This document shows positions 56,660 to 64,000 of a stretch of 64,000 nucleotides of DNA, piece after piece (position 1 is the stretch's first letter; every line of letters begins with the position of its first letter). Source of the DNA: UBA6144 sp964399165 (GTDB lineage Bacteria > Bdellovibrionota > Bacteriovoracia > Bacteriovoracales > Bacteriovoracaceae); assembly GCA_964399165.1 (NCBI GenBank), contig CAYNPO010000015.1, positions 1 through 64,000 on the forward strand, read 5' to 3'. Below the pieces are notes generated by a model that was not told the DNA's origin, made no database searches, and saw nothing but the letters and a program-made list of their open reading frames with translations. The position numbers were made by a program, and so were the translations under genes.

Positions 56660-58213
56660 TCATCCTCCCCTGACGAAGCTGATGTAGAAGGCTTTGGCGA
56701 ATTTGTCCTTGCCGAGCATGGCCACCACATTGATCGCGATGTCCTTGCCACCGATTTCGTAATTCTCTTTCTGGTGCGATCCACCGTTGTTGGCGCTCTG
56801 GTCGCACAAGTCGATCATAGTGGCGGCCAGGCCTTGGTCGCGGGCGGCATCGAGCAGGCTCATTCCCTGGGACGCGGTTTGACGGATCCCGACCAGGTCC
56901 TCCCCTTCCGGGTTTATGGCCTGGATGTGCTTATCCCCATTTAACACCATGACGGGGCCGCCAGCTCCGTGCATCAACTCTATCATGCTGCGCACGTAGG
57001 GACCGTCCTCTTCTATGTTCTGCATCTCCCCACTGTCCGTGTTCTGGAGCTCGCGAAGCCGCTGGAGAAGAGAGCTCATGGTGCCGCGAAGAGGGGCGAT
57101 TTCCTTGAAGAGATATTTCGATTCCAGTTCTTTCTGGCGACCCCGCAATACGAGTTCGGCTTGCTGCCGCATCTCCTCCAGGGGTTTGACGGTGAGGAAG
57201 TACACCATCCCGAAGAACACCAGGGCGACCAACGCGGACGTGACCAAGGATTCCAAATATGCCCTAGAGTTGTTGGCTGCTTCCACGATTAGCGATTGGG
57301 GGGCGAACTTAATGGCGATGACCCCCACCGTTTGCTCCCGATCCGTGTCCTGGTCGTATGCCTTGATGGCGCGGGCGATGCCGATGGTTCCCTTGCCGAG
57401 GCTATCAACGAAGGTCTGGCGAATGTTCTTCTCGTCCTTGTAGTAGTTCAGCGCCTCCACGGAAAACGCATCGTTGACGTAAGTATTGAGTTTGCCGATG
57501 GGTCGAACGATACGTCCGTCGAAGTCGTAGAGCTCGTAGCTTTGCACACCCTCGGCAGAGTCTAAGAAGCTGGTTTCGATTTTATCCAGGTTGCGCCGAG
57601 AGAGAGCGATCGAGTTCGTACGGGCCACCTCGTCGGCGTACTGCTTGCCCCTCATGGCAATTTCAAGCACCAGCAACTTTTTACTATCCCGCAGTACCGG
57701 GAAGATGATGAGGCTGACGTTGATGCCAATGAACAGGAACAAGAGAATCCCAACGAGCGCACTCCACTCATACTGTTCGTTGAAGTTGTGGATGACGGGC
57801 ATGATCTTGTGTTTGAAGAAGAACACGGCCTTCCCGACCAGATGCGGTGGAGGCGCTTCCTTCACGTCCAGGTCGGCCTCACCGTCTGTTGAAGTCCCCT
57901 TCCTGCGCACGATGATCTTCTTCTCGAACACGTGCACCACTTGGAAGATCACGTGGGGGAGGGCTATCTTGTCACCGTCCACCACGGTAGCTTTACGCGT
58001 GAGTTTGCCATTGACGAAGGTCCCGTTGGAACTCCCCAGGTCCTCCACAAAGGCTGTGTCCCCGTTTACTGTGATCCGCATGTGGCGTTTGGATACACCT
58101 TCTAACTGAAGCGGGTGATCCACGTCCGAAGCGCGACCAATGACGTTTTCCCCCTCGTTGAGGGTCAACTCCTGGCCCCGCAGCTTGCCACCGACCGCCA
58201 CCAGCTTGTACAT
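56660..58213 (-). CDS. FHA-domain membrane sensor with extracytoplasmic loop and C-terminal PAS-like domain
   Basis: A 517-residue protein. The FHA domain (about 1-100) has VIGRASDVDHPLQLEGVSKRHMRI and DLGSSNGTFVNGK. Membrane helices at about 153-175 and 335-355 bracket a 160-residue extracytoplasmic region with SYELYDFDGRIVRPIGK, resembling a sensor (cache-like) domain. A coiled HAMP-like linker leads to a PAS-like C-terminal domain (about 440-517, GGPVMVLNGDKHIQAINPEGEDLVG). No kinase or cyclase domain is attached, so it signals through protein contacts. Two bases separate it from tadC. Confidence 0.83.
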   Translation of the reverse strand: MYKLVAVGGKLRGQELTLNEGENVIGRASDVDHPLQLEGVSKRHMRITVNGDTAFVEDLGSSNGTFVNGKLTRKATVVDGDKIALPHVIFQVVHVFEKKIIVRRKGTSTDGEADLDVKEAPPPHLVGKAVFFFKHKIMPVIHNFNEQYEWSALVGILLFLFIGINVSLIIFPVLRDSKKLLVLEIAMRGKQYADEVARTNSIALSRRNLDKIETSFLDSAEGVQSYELYDFDGRIVRPIGKLNTYVNDAFSVEALNYYKDEKNIRQTFVDSLGKGTIGIARAIKAYDQDTDREQTVGVIAIKFAPQSLIVEAANNSRAYLESLVTSALVALVFFGMVYFLTVKPLEEMRQQAELVLRGRQKELESKYLFKEIAPLRGTMSSLLQRLRELQNTDSGEMQNIEEDGPYVRSMIELMHGAGGPVMVLNGDKHIQAINPEGEDLVGIRQTASQGMSLLDAARDQGLAATMIDLCDQSANNGGSHQKENYEIGGKDIAINVVAMLGKDKFAKAFYISFVRGG

Positions 58214-58214
58214 C

Positions 58215-59639
58215 TCAGCCTCCCGCCACGAAACGCATCACCATAGGACTGGCGATGGCGATGAGGACCGCGGGCATGATGAACAGGATCATCGGGAACA
58301 AGATCTTGGTAGCTGCGGTAGCGCCTTTCTTCTCCGCCTCGGCTGACCGCTTTTGTCGCATCTCGACTGACAGCTGCTTGAGGATGGGCCCGATGGAAGC
58401 ACCCACTGAATCTGCGGCGATGAGTGTTGCGCAGAACGAATTGATGGGGAGCGCGTCCGTTCTCCAGGATAGTTGGCGCAGGCCCTCGGCGCGGCTGGAC
58501 CCAATCCGTGTCTCACGTATCATGGTCTCGAATTCTTCCACCAAAGGAGAAGGGGGGGCGCGGTCAATCACCTTTTGGATGGCTGCCATGAAATCAAGGC
58601 CCGCTTCGACGGAGAGCGCGAGCATGTCGACGATGAATGGCATTTCTCGGATCATCTCTTCCTTGCGCGCGGTAATCCTTCCATCCAGCCAAAGGTTGGG
58701 AAAGAAGAAGCCTAGCACCGCCAGGAAGGGGATGAGCGACATATCCCAAGTCTCTTCCAAGAGCACGCGCAGTATGATGAAGAGGATTGGGAATCCAATA
58801 ATGAGGAAAAGCTTGAAGGCGAAGAAATCCTCCGGGGAGAGCTCCTTGATGAGCCCTGCATTGGCAAGTCTGCGCCGGTACTTGGCTTTCAGGTTCTGGC
58901 GCCCCTTCATGCCCATGACGATCGGGGTGAAGTAGCGTTTGAAAAAGGGCCGGGAGTATTTGAGGATGAAGTCCTGTGACTTCGGACGCCGGTCGGTTTC
59001 TGCCTCTTCCAGTGCCTCTGAAGCCTTAAACTTGCTCTCCTCTTCCAGTGTGGCCCTTGAAACCAGGAATACGGCCAGGCCAATGAGCAACAAAGCGGCC
59101 GTGTACAGCACGACGCTGCCACTCTCCTGGAGGGAGCCACCGGCACCTTTGGCGTGGAAAGCCATCTTCGCGCCAACTGGTCTCAGCACGCATTTGTCCC
59201 CGTCCCTCTCGAGCCGGAGATCATAGGGCCCGTTACGGTCGAGGCCCACACTGTCTTGTTGCCAGACATTGTATTCCGCCTTGATGCTCAGGGTGGAATC
59301 CGGAGTGTGGGCTCCCCTGTCAGGTAAGAAAGTAGAAGCTTCGAAGTTCATGGAACATTCCATGGCCCCCGAGCGGCGTTCGTTCGTCGAGCGCTCCTTG
59401 TCCGTCGAGACGGAAACCACTTTCAGCTTTCCCGCATGGCCAAGGTTGGTGGTGTAAAAATAAACGCTGCCCACCATTTCCTGCGTCAGCGGAATCGGTG
59501 CGTTGGTGAACTTGCTTTCTTTGCTGCGGACACATGACTCGTCGATCGCGGCGAAATCTTCCGCGCACCGTTGGGCATGGGCGAGATTCGCCCAAACCCC
59601 GAGCAGGGCGAAAACCACAGCGAGAATCCTGGTTTCCAT
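58215..59639 (-). CDS. tadC: TadC-like type II/IV pilus membrane protein with extra exported N-terminal domain
   Basis: A 474-residue protein. The C-terminal part (about 215-474) is a T2SF/TadC domain of the Flp (Tad) pilus machine: EMPFIVDMLALSVEAGLDFMAAIQKV, SLVGA-like spacing, and closing helices IKILFPMILFIMPAVLIAIASPMV-like sequence. TadC is normally about 290-330 residues; here a signal peptide (1-23) and a 150-residue Cys-containing extracytoplasmic domain precede the first membrane helix (about 178-198). ATG at 59639 is used; GGAG lies rather far upstream. First gene of the FHA/PP2C operon. Confidence 0.83.
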   Translation of the reverse strand: METRILAVVFALLGVWANLAHAQRCAEDFAAIDESCVRSKESKFTNAPIPLTQEMVGSVYFYTTNLGHAGKLKVVSVSTDKERSTNERRSGAMECSMNFEASTFLPDRGAHTPDSTLSIKAEYNVWQQDSVGLDRNGPYDLRLERDGDKCVLRPVGAKMAFHAKGAGGSLQESGSVVLYTAALLLIGLAVFLVSRATLEEESKFKASEALEEAETDRRPKSQDFILKYSRPFFKRYFTPIVMGMKGRQNLKAKYRRRLANAGLIKELSPEDFFAFKLFLIIGFPILFIILRVLLEETWDMSLIPFLAVLGFFFPNLWLDGRITARKEEMIREMPFIVDMLALSVEAGLDFMAAIQKVIDRAPPSPLVEEFETMIRETRIGSSRAEGLRQLSWRTDALPINSFCATLIAADSVGASIGPILKQLSVEMRQKRSAEAEKKGATAATKILFPMILFIMPAVLIAIASPMVMRFVAGG

Positions 59640-59724
59640 GGGTTGCTGAGATGCTCCTTCCTTATAGATTAGCAGAAGAAGCTGCAACGGATCGGAATCG
59701 CGGGACCCCGGAAATTTTCGCCGT

Positions 59725-60807
59725 CTAGCCCCGGTTTTTCTTCCCGTCCATGTAACTCTGATATGCCGCCAGTACGCTTCGACCCTCTACTGAGTTAAAG
59801 GCCCCAGAAATCTTGGGGACGTAGATCGGCTTGTAGTCTTTAAAATGCGTGCTTTTGCAGGCTTCGATCCTCGCAAGTTTGGCCTGGAACTCATCTTTCT
59901 TGATCGTTTTAGTCTTAAGCGCCTCCCGCAGGGCCCCTACGGCTTTCATGGCCTCCTCAGCATCGCGATAAAGCAGCATGTCGGCTCCGGCGCCACTGGC
60001 CATCACAGCGGCCTCCTCCGTGCTCCAACGATCCGTCAAGGCCCTCATTTGCATGTCATCCGTGACGATGATCTTCTGGAACTTGGTCTCCTCGCGAAGG
60101 AAGGCGTAAGCGTGTGGGGAGAGGCTAGTGGGAAGCTTCTCGTCCAATGCGTCCACTTGCAGGTGGGCCATCATCATAAACTCTACCCGCGCCTTGGAAG
60201 CTTTAATGAAAGGCTGCAGCTCCCTCGCGCGAAGGGCATCCAATGGATCCTTGATTAAGGGAAGGTCAACATGGGAATCTCTCAGTGTGTCGCCGTGTCC
60301 GGGGAAATGCTTCGCGCATGCGAGTACCCCGTGGGTCTGTAATCCTCGTATAGCTGCGCTTACGTGTTTTTCCACTTCATCAGGCGAGTTTCCGAAAGCA
60401 CGATCGCCCACCACTTTGTTTGAGGGGTTAGTCCATACGTCGCAGACGGGTGAAAAGTCCAAGTTGACTCCACACGCGGCCAGCTCTCGTGCCATGACCA
60501 TGTGGGCCTCATAAGTGATCTTAGGTGAGTTCAGTCGGGCCAGATCGTACATGGCGGGGAATTGCGTGAAGCCCTTCTTGAACCGGACTACGCGACCACC
60601 CTCATGGTCCACGGCAGTGAAGAGGGGCCATTCATCTCGCAACGTTTGGATGGAGTTCACCAATTCAGCTAATTGGGCGGGATCCTCGAAGTTATGGGAG
60701 AAAAAGACCACTCCCCCGACCTTCTCCCCTTGGATGAACTCACGCTCCTCAGGGGAGAGACTTATGCCTTTTATGCCTGTGATGACTGTCGCTCCGGGAT
60801 GGTCCAT
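59725..60807 (-). CDS. nagZ: Beta-N-acetylglucosaminidase NagZ (GH3)
   Basis: A 360-residue cytosolic glycosidase that removes GlcNAc from anhydromuropeptides in cell-wall recycling. FTAVDHEGGRVVRF (63-76), KHFPGHGDT with DSHVDLP (166-183, acid/base His of the NagZ Asp-His dyad), and the nucleophile Asp250 in IIVTDDMQM are conserved. A C-terminal extension of about 40 residues is not typical. No signal peptide. Ten bases separate it from the lipoprotein gene upstream on the same strand. Confidence 0.95.
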   Translation of the reverse strand: MDHPGATVITGIKGISLSPEEREFIQGEKVGGVVFFSHNFEDPAQLAELVNSIQTLRDEWPLFTAVDHEGGRVVRFKKGFTQFPAMYDLARLNSPKITYEAHMVMARELAACGVNLDFSPVCDVWTNPSNKVVGDRAFGNSPDEVEKHVSAAIRGLQTHGVLACAKHFPGHGDTLRDSHVDLPLIKDPLDALRARELQPFIKASKARVEFMMMAHLQVDALDEKLPTSLSPHAYAFLREETKFQKIIVTDDMQMRALTDRWSTEEAAVMASGAGADMLLYRDAEEAMKAVGALREALKTKTIKKDEFQAKLARIEACKSTHFKDYKPIYVPKISGAFNSVEGRSVLAAYQSYMDGKKNRG

Positions 60808-60816
60808 GCGCTCTCC

Positions 60817-61590
60817 TCAATCCTGCTCCGCCTCGGCGGGAGGAACGACGGTGATTCCCTGGGTGACCCAGAAAAGCCTGGCGAAATCGCCACCCTTGTT
60901 GAAATGCAGAGTGATGGATTGGCCAGCTACCTCGACGCCCAATTGGATAATTCCTGGAACGACGCTCTTCTCGCGAACTAACACCGCGGGTGCGAAAGGC
61001 GAGTCTCCAAGGCCCGTGAAATGCTCCCGATGGTAAGGGTAGGAATCCCAAACCAGCATGAAACCCTCCCTCGGCCTTCGCCCGCTCGACACACGTTCCG
61101 CCAGGCCAGAAATGCGTAAGCACTCCGGAAGTTGTGAATAAAAACAATAGACCCGCGCCCGCGGGACTCGGACTTCCTTTTTCCCCCTCCACGTGACCTC
61201 AGGGCTACGCATAATCACTTCAAGAATCCGCCGCCCTGGCACTAACTTGAGCTGGCTGAAGTATTCTTTCCCTTCTAGCCACACGGTATGCTGCGAGAGC
61301 TCAGGGCGGACGGCCGAGAGACGTCCCTTCCTGCCCTTGACCGTGCCATAAGTGGACAGAGCAAAGGTCTTTTCCAACAAGGCCCCCCCGCCGGCGTCGG
61401 GCCTCACGGTCGTTCGAGAAGCCAGCTGGCGCTTTTGCCACCGGATCTCACGGTCGAGCCGGAACTCACCACTCACGTCTCTCTGGAGGAACGTGGTGGC
61501 GGTGGTGCCTTGCCCCAATCCTGAGGAGCCAGGGCCGGTGGCGCAGGAAGGGAGGAGCAGGATGAGGACGAGGGAGATGGCGGTTTTCAC
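60817..61590 (-). CDS. Predicted lipoprotein of unknown function
   Basis: A 257-residue protein with a lipobox (LLLPSC, Cys16). The mature part is basic and beta-rich, with two cysteines close together (VYCFYSQLPECL). I recognise no family. The start codon is GTG, overlapping the stop of the PilZ gene (GTGA), and nagZ follows after 9 bases, so it is part of a mreB-PilZ-lipoprotein-nagZ gene string associated with cell shape and wall turnover. Confidence 0.65.
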   Translation of the reverse strand: MKTAISLVLILLLPSCATGPGSSGLGQGTTATTFLQRDVSGEFRLDREIRWQKRQLASRTTVRPDAGGGALLEKTFALSTYGTVKGRKGRLSAVRPELSQHTVWLEGKEYFSQLKLVPGRRILEVIMRSPEVTWRGKKEVRVPRARVYCFYSQLPECLRISGLAERVSSGRRPREGFMLVWDSYPYHREHFTGLGDSPFAPAVLVREKSVVPGIIQLGVEVAGQSITLHFNKGGDFARLFWVTQGITVVPPAEAEQD

Positions 61591-62417
61591 TGGGTGAAGT
61601 CTTCGAAGTCTTTGTTGGCGTCGCTGGCCCGGAGGAATGCGTTGATTTTCCCTCCCAGCTGGTTCTCGGCATCCACGGACAACCCATCAAAGCGGAGGCC
61701 CGCTTTGTACTGCTTCCCCTCGCTTCCCCCGCCAATGCGATCCACCACATACACTACTCGGGTCAAGGGGACGGATACCGCGCCGTCTGGGAACACGATC
61801 TCACCACCGCGAATTTCCTCGCCCGCCTTAAGCCACTCCAGTTCAGCCGGCCCCACGTGTGCCGAGAGCCCAGTCACGGAAAGATCTTGAACGCGCAATT
61901 TGAGGCGCCTGCCTTCTCCTTCCCCCTCTGGCTTTGTGTCCACTAGGCGCAGGAAACTCTTGAAGAGGCCCGTGTGTCCCGGACGCCTGAGGATGTCCAC
62001 GACCTTCCCTCCCTGGTAAGAAGCGGGTAATAGGAAGCTGAAGTGCACCTCGTGAAGGGGAAACGTCATGAGGCGGAAGTTTCGCCGCCGCTCAGACTTG
62101 TAGAATTTCCCGCTTGGCAGTAGTTCCCACTCCTCACCGCGATCAGAGAAACGCGCGGAGAAGAAAAAGGACATGCCCCTCAATTCGAAAGACGCCAAGA
62201 TTTCCTCGCCCTCAGGGAAAGCAGCTGGCTCGGAATGCACCACCAGTGCTCCCCTCTCTGCGCGATAGTCCTTCACGCGGCACTGGGGTCGGCTTTCCCC
62301 GGGGGACCCCCGGCGCCAGATCGTCAGTTGGCCTTTGGCTTGGGCAAGTTGCCGCAGTTTACTACGTTTCTCCGCCTCATTGAGGGAGGTGAATTGGTTC
62401 GCTTTGTTTTCCGTCAC
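61587..62417 (-). CDS. PilZ-domain (YcgR-like) cyclic-di-GMP-binding protein
   Basis: A 276-residue protein. An N-terminal YcgR-N-like region (about 1-110) ends in KSERRRNFRL, which carries the RxxxR motif, and VQDLSVTGLSAHVG (about 173-186) carries the DxSxxG motif; together they bind c-di-GMP. A long segment (about 125-170) separates the motifs, more than in most PilZ domains. Start codon is GTG at 62417 with AAGGGGG eight bases upstream. It lies 16 bases after mreB, hinting at c-di-GMP control linked to cell shape or motility. Confidence 0.8.
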   Translation of the reverse strand: MTENKANQFTSLNEAEKRSKLRQLAQAKGQLTIWRRGSPGESRPQCRVKDYRAERGALVVHSEPAAFPEGEEILASFELRGMSFFFSARFSDRGEEWELLPSGKFYKSERRRNFRLMTFPLHEVHFSFLLPASYQGGKVVDILRRPGHTGLFKSFLRLVDTKPEGEGEGRRLKLRVQDLSVTGLSAHVGPAELEWLKAGEEIRGGEIVFPDGAVSVPLTRVVYVVDRIGGGSEGKQYKAGLRFDGLSVDAENQLGGKINAFLRASDANKDFEDFTQ

Positions 62418-62433
62418 GGGGGTGACCCCCTTT

Positions 62434-63471
62434 TCAGGTGAGGGTCGTCACCTGTCGCAACAGGTTCATGCTCTCCAGCGCCATGCCACATCCCCGAACC
62501 ACGCAGGTCAATGGGTCTTCGGCCAAGGCCACCGGCAGGCCGGTCTTCTCCTTGATCAGGATGTCCAGGTTTGCCAGCAGCGAACCCCCTCCAGCGAGGA
62601 TGATACCGTTGTCCACGATGTCCGCCGCCAGTTCCGGCGGGGTCTTTTCTAAGGAGATCTTGATAGCCTCGATGACTTCCGAGATGGGGTCGGCGAGCGC
62701 TTCGCGTATTTCGTCGGAAGTAACTTCGATGGTCTTAGGGGCGCCGGCGATCAGGTCGCGCCCTTTCACTTCGTAGGTCTTGACCTCGTCGTCGAAGGGA
62801 TAGGCGTTGCCGATGGAGATCTTGATCATTTCGGCGGTCCGCTCACCAATAAGCAGGGAGTACTTCTTCTTGATGTAACTGACGATGGCCTCGTCGAACT
62901 TATCCCCAGCTACGCGGACGGATTTGGAGTAAACGATGCCGCCCAGGGAAATGACGGCCACTTCAGTGGTGCCGCCTCCAATGTCGACGATCATGTTCCC
63001 TGAGGGGTCTGTGATAGGCAGACCCGCGCCGATGGCGGCGGCCATGGGTTCCTCAATCAAGTAGACTTCACGGGCACCTGCCTGCTCGGCCGATTCCTTC
63101 ACGGCGCGTTTCTCCACCTGGGTAATCCCAAAAGGGATACAGATGATGATGCGTGGCTTAATGAGTTTTGAGCCGTTGAGGGACTTCTGAATGAAGTATT
63201 TAAGCATCGCCTGGGTGACTTCAAAGTCGGCGATCACCCCGTCTTTCATGGGACGGATGGCCTTGATGGAGCCCGGAGTCCTCCCCAGCATTTCCTTAGC
63301 TTCCTTGCCTACCGCCAAAACTTTTTGTTCGCCTCGAAATCCCTGGTGAACGGCAACCACGGAGGGTTCGTTCACGATGATCCCCCGGTCCTTGGCGTAA
63401 ACCAAGGTGTTGGCGGTGCCAAGGTCGATGGCGAGGTCGTTGGAGAACCAGTCGAGGACTTTTTTGAACAT
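62434..63471 (-). CDS. mreB: Rod shape-determining protein MreB
   Basis: A 345-residue bacterial actin that forms membrane filaments guiding side-wall synthesis. AIDLGTANTLVY (phosphate 1, about 14-25), EEPMAAAIGAG, DIGGGTTEVAVIS (phosphate 2, about 165-177) and ILAGGGSLLANLD (adenosine motif, about 290-302) are conserved. MFKKVLDWFSNDLAID provides the amphipathic membrane-binding start. mreC and mreD do not follow it; a PilZ gene does. Confidence 0.98.
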   Translation of the reverse strand: MFKKVLDWFSNDLAIDLGTANTLVYAKDRGIIVNEPSVVAVHQGFRGEQKVLAVGKEAKEMLGRTPGSIKAIRPMKDGVIADFEVTQAMLKYFIQKSLNGSKLIKPRIIICIPFGITQVEKRAVKESAEQAGAREVYLIEEPMAAAIGAGLPITDPSGNMIVDIGGGTTEVAVISLGGIVYSKSVRVAGDKFDEAIVSYIKKKYSLLIGERTAEMIKISIGNAYPFDDEVKTYEVKGRDLIAGAPKTIEVTSDEIREALADPISEVIEAIKISLEKTPPELAADIVDNGIILAGGGSLLANLDILIKEKTGLPVALAEDPLTCVVRGCGMALESMNLLRQVTTLT

Positions 63472-63499
63472 GCGGTGCCCTTAAGTGATGGTCTCCAAA

Positions 63500-63527
63500 A
63501 TTTAACATCCGCCCCCGCCGACTTCAA
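63500..63527 (-). promoter_or_regulatory. Candidate mreB promoter
   Basis: Read leftward, TTGAAG (63522-63527) and TTAAAT (63500-63505) are 16 bases apart, about 29 bases before the mreB start codon. Confidence 0.45.
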
Positions 63528-63578
63528 GGAAATGTCGGGCTTAGCTTATCCTGACCGTTTTCCTCCGGCGGAGGGCGG

Positions 63579-63608
63579 TTGGTTTTGCGGGACCGGGGAA
63601 GCTAGAAT
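63579..63608 (+). promoter_or_regulatory. Candidate promoter of the phosphoribosyltransferase gene
   Basis: TTGGTT (63579-63584), an 18-base spacer and TAGAAT (63603-63608), 24 bases before the start codon. Confidence 0.5.
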
Positions 63609-63632
63609 GGGGAGCACCTCAGCGGGGGATCC

Positions 63633-64000
63633 ATGGACGAAAAAGACAAGTTCCATTCCAGTTTCGCTTCCAGCCAGTTCGTGAAGTACATCGACCGTAG
63701 GGAAATCCACGGCATGGTGGAGGCGCTGGGCAACACCATTTCCCAGCAATACGCGGGACAAGAGGTCGTCTTGATCGGGATTCTTAAGGGCAGCAACGTT
63801 TTCTTGGCCGACCTGGTCCGCTGCATCCAAGGGGTGCGGGTGTACGTGGATTTCGTTCGTCTCCAATCCGTCGGCCGGAGCAAAGAGTCCGCGGGCACCA
63901 TCTGCATTTCTAAGGATGTCACCACCAATCTGGTGGACCGCAACGTGCTCATCGTGGAGGAAATCATCGATACCGGCCGTGCCCTGAGCTTCCTCAAGAA
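63633..64000 (+). CDS. hpt: Hypoxanthine phosphoribosyltransferase, 3' end outside the window
   Basis: The first 122 residues of a purine-salvage phosphoribosyltransferase, cut by the window edge. VVLIGILKGSNVFLADLVR (about 48-66) is the pyrophosphate-loop region and VLIVEEIIDTGRALSFL (about 104-120) the PRPP-binding motif (EExxDTG). GGGGG precedes the ATG. The family is usually about 175-185 residues, so roughly a third of the gene is missing. Divergent from mreB. Confidence 0.9.
   Translation, partial: MDEKDKFHSSFASSQFVKYIDRREIHGMVEALGNTISQQYAGQEVVLIGILKGSNVFLADLVRCIQGVRVYVDFVRLQSVGRSKESAGTICISKDVTTNLVDRNVLIVEEIIDTGRALSFLK

Overview
The window looks like a chromosomal segment of a high-GC, double-membraned bacterium, most plausibly from the Bdellovibrionota/Myxococcota (former deltaproteobacterial) side of the tree. 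This is an inference from gene content: LolA, MreB, MscL, Ku/LigD, a CarF/PEDS1-type plasmalogen desaturase, FHA/PP2C genes next to tadC, many small signal-peptide proteins, and very compact gene spacing with ATGA/GTGA/TTGA overlaps. I see no insertion sequence, prophage, rRNA operon or CRISPR array. No gene-free stretch exceeds about 250 bases.

Layout. 1-6.2 kb: mscL and a run of exported proteins (DUF481, a PBP4-like protein lacking its catalytic residues, a gluzincin metalloprotease, an L,D-transpeptidase) with an O-methyltransferase. 6.2-9.5 kb: aroB-aroA, a C4 zinc-ribbon coiled-coil protein and the RNase P RNA gene. 9.5-14.8 kb: an operon of two metzincin proteases and a small exported protein, then mutY, an XRE regulator with an exported vWA protein, and a divergent pentapeptide-repeat gene. 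14.8-25.5 kb: a lipid-modification island (two ABC permeases, an E2-type acyltransferase domain, a PAP2 enzyme, two methyltransferases, CarF/PEDS1, an HxxxDG acyltransferase, two fatty-acid-hydroxylase family enzymes, an alpha/beta hydrolase, a P450). 25.5-37 kb: an NlpC/P60-like protein, lolA and smc, an Lrp/AsnC regulator, the Ku-LigD end-joining pair, type II NADH dehydrogenase and a MenI-like thioesterase.

37-47.5 kb holds the most unusual locus. A deoxyhypusine-synthase-like enzyme, a two-lobed retropepsin-like lipoprotein, a glycosyltransferase, a PLP enzyme and a PqqD-like recognition protein read rightward. A 2OG-Fe(II) oxygenase and a fold-type-III PLP decarboxylase read leftward. 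A divergent operon starts with two or three tiny tandem peptides, followed by a polytopic membrane protein, an ATP-grasp ligase and a NodU/CmcH-type carbamoyltransferase. The two main peptides share a C-terminal block in which almost all nucleotide differences are synonymous. I interpret this as an undescribed ribosomally synthesised, modified peptide (RiPP-like) system without a radical SAM enzyme.

47.5-64 kb: a trypsin-like protease, two tRNA-Pro genes flanking an exported protein, rph-rdgB, a monofunctional birA, a response regulator, a leftward operon of tadC, three FHA proteins and a PP2C phosphatase, then nagZ, a lipoprotein, a PilZ protein, mreB and a truncated hypoxanthine phosphoribosyltransferase gene at the window edge. 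Three operons for exported proteins (near 5.0, 9.5 and 48.6 kb) share a palindrome, GTCTA-N5-TAGAC, about 65-90 bases before the start codon, which suggests a common regulator.
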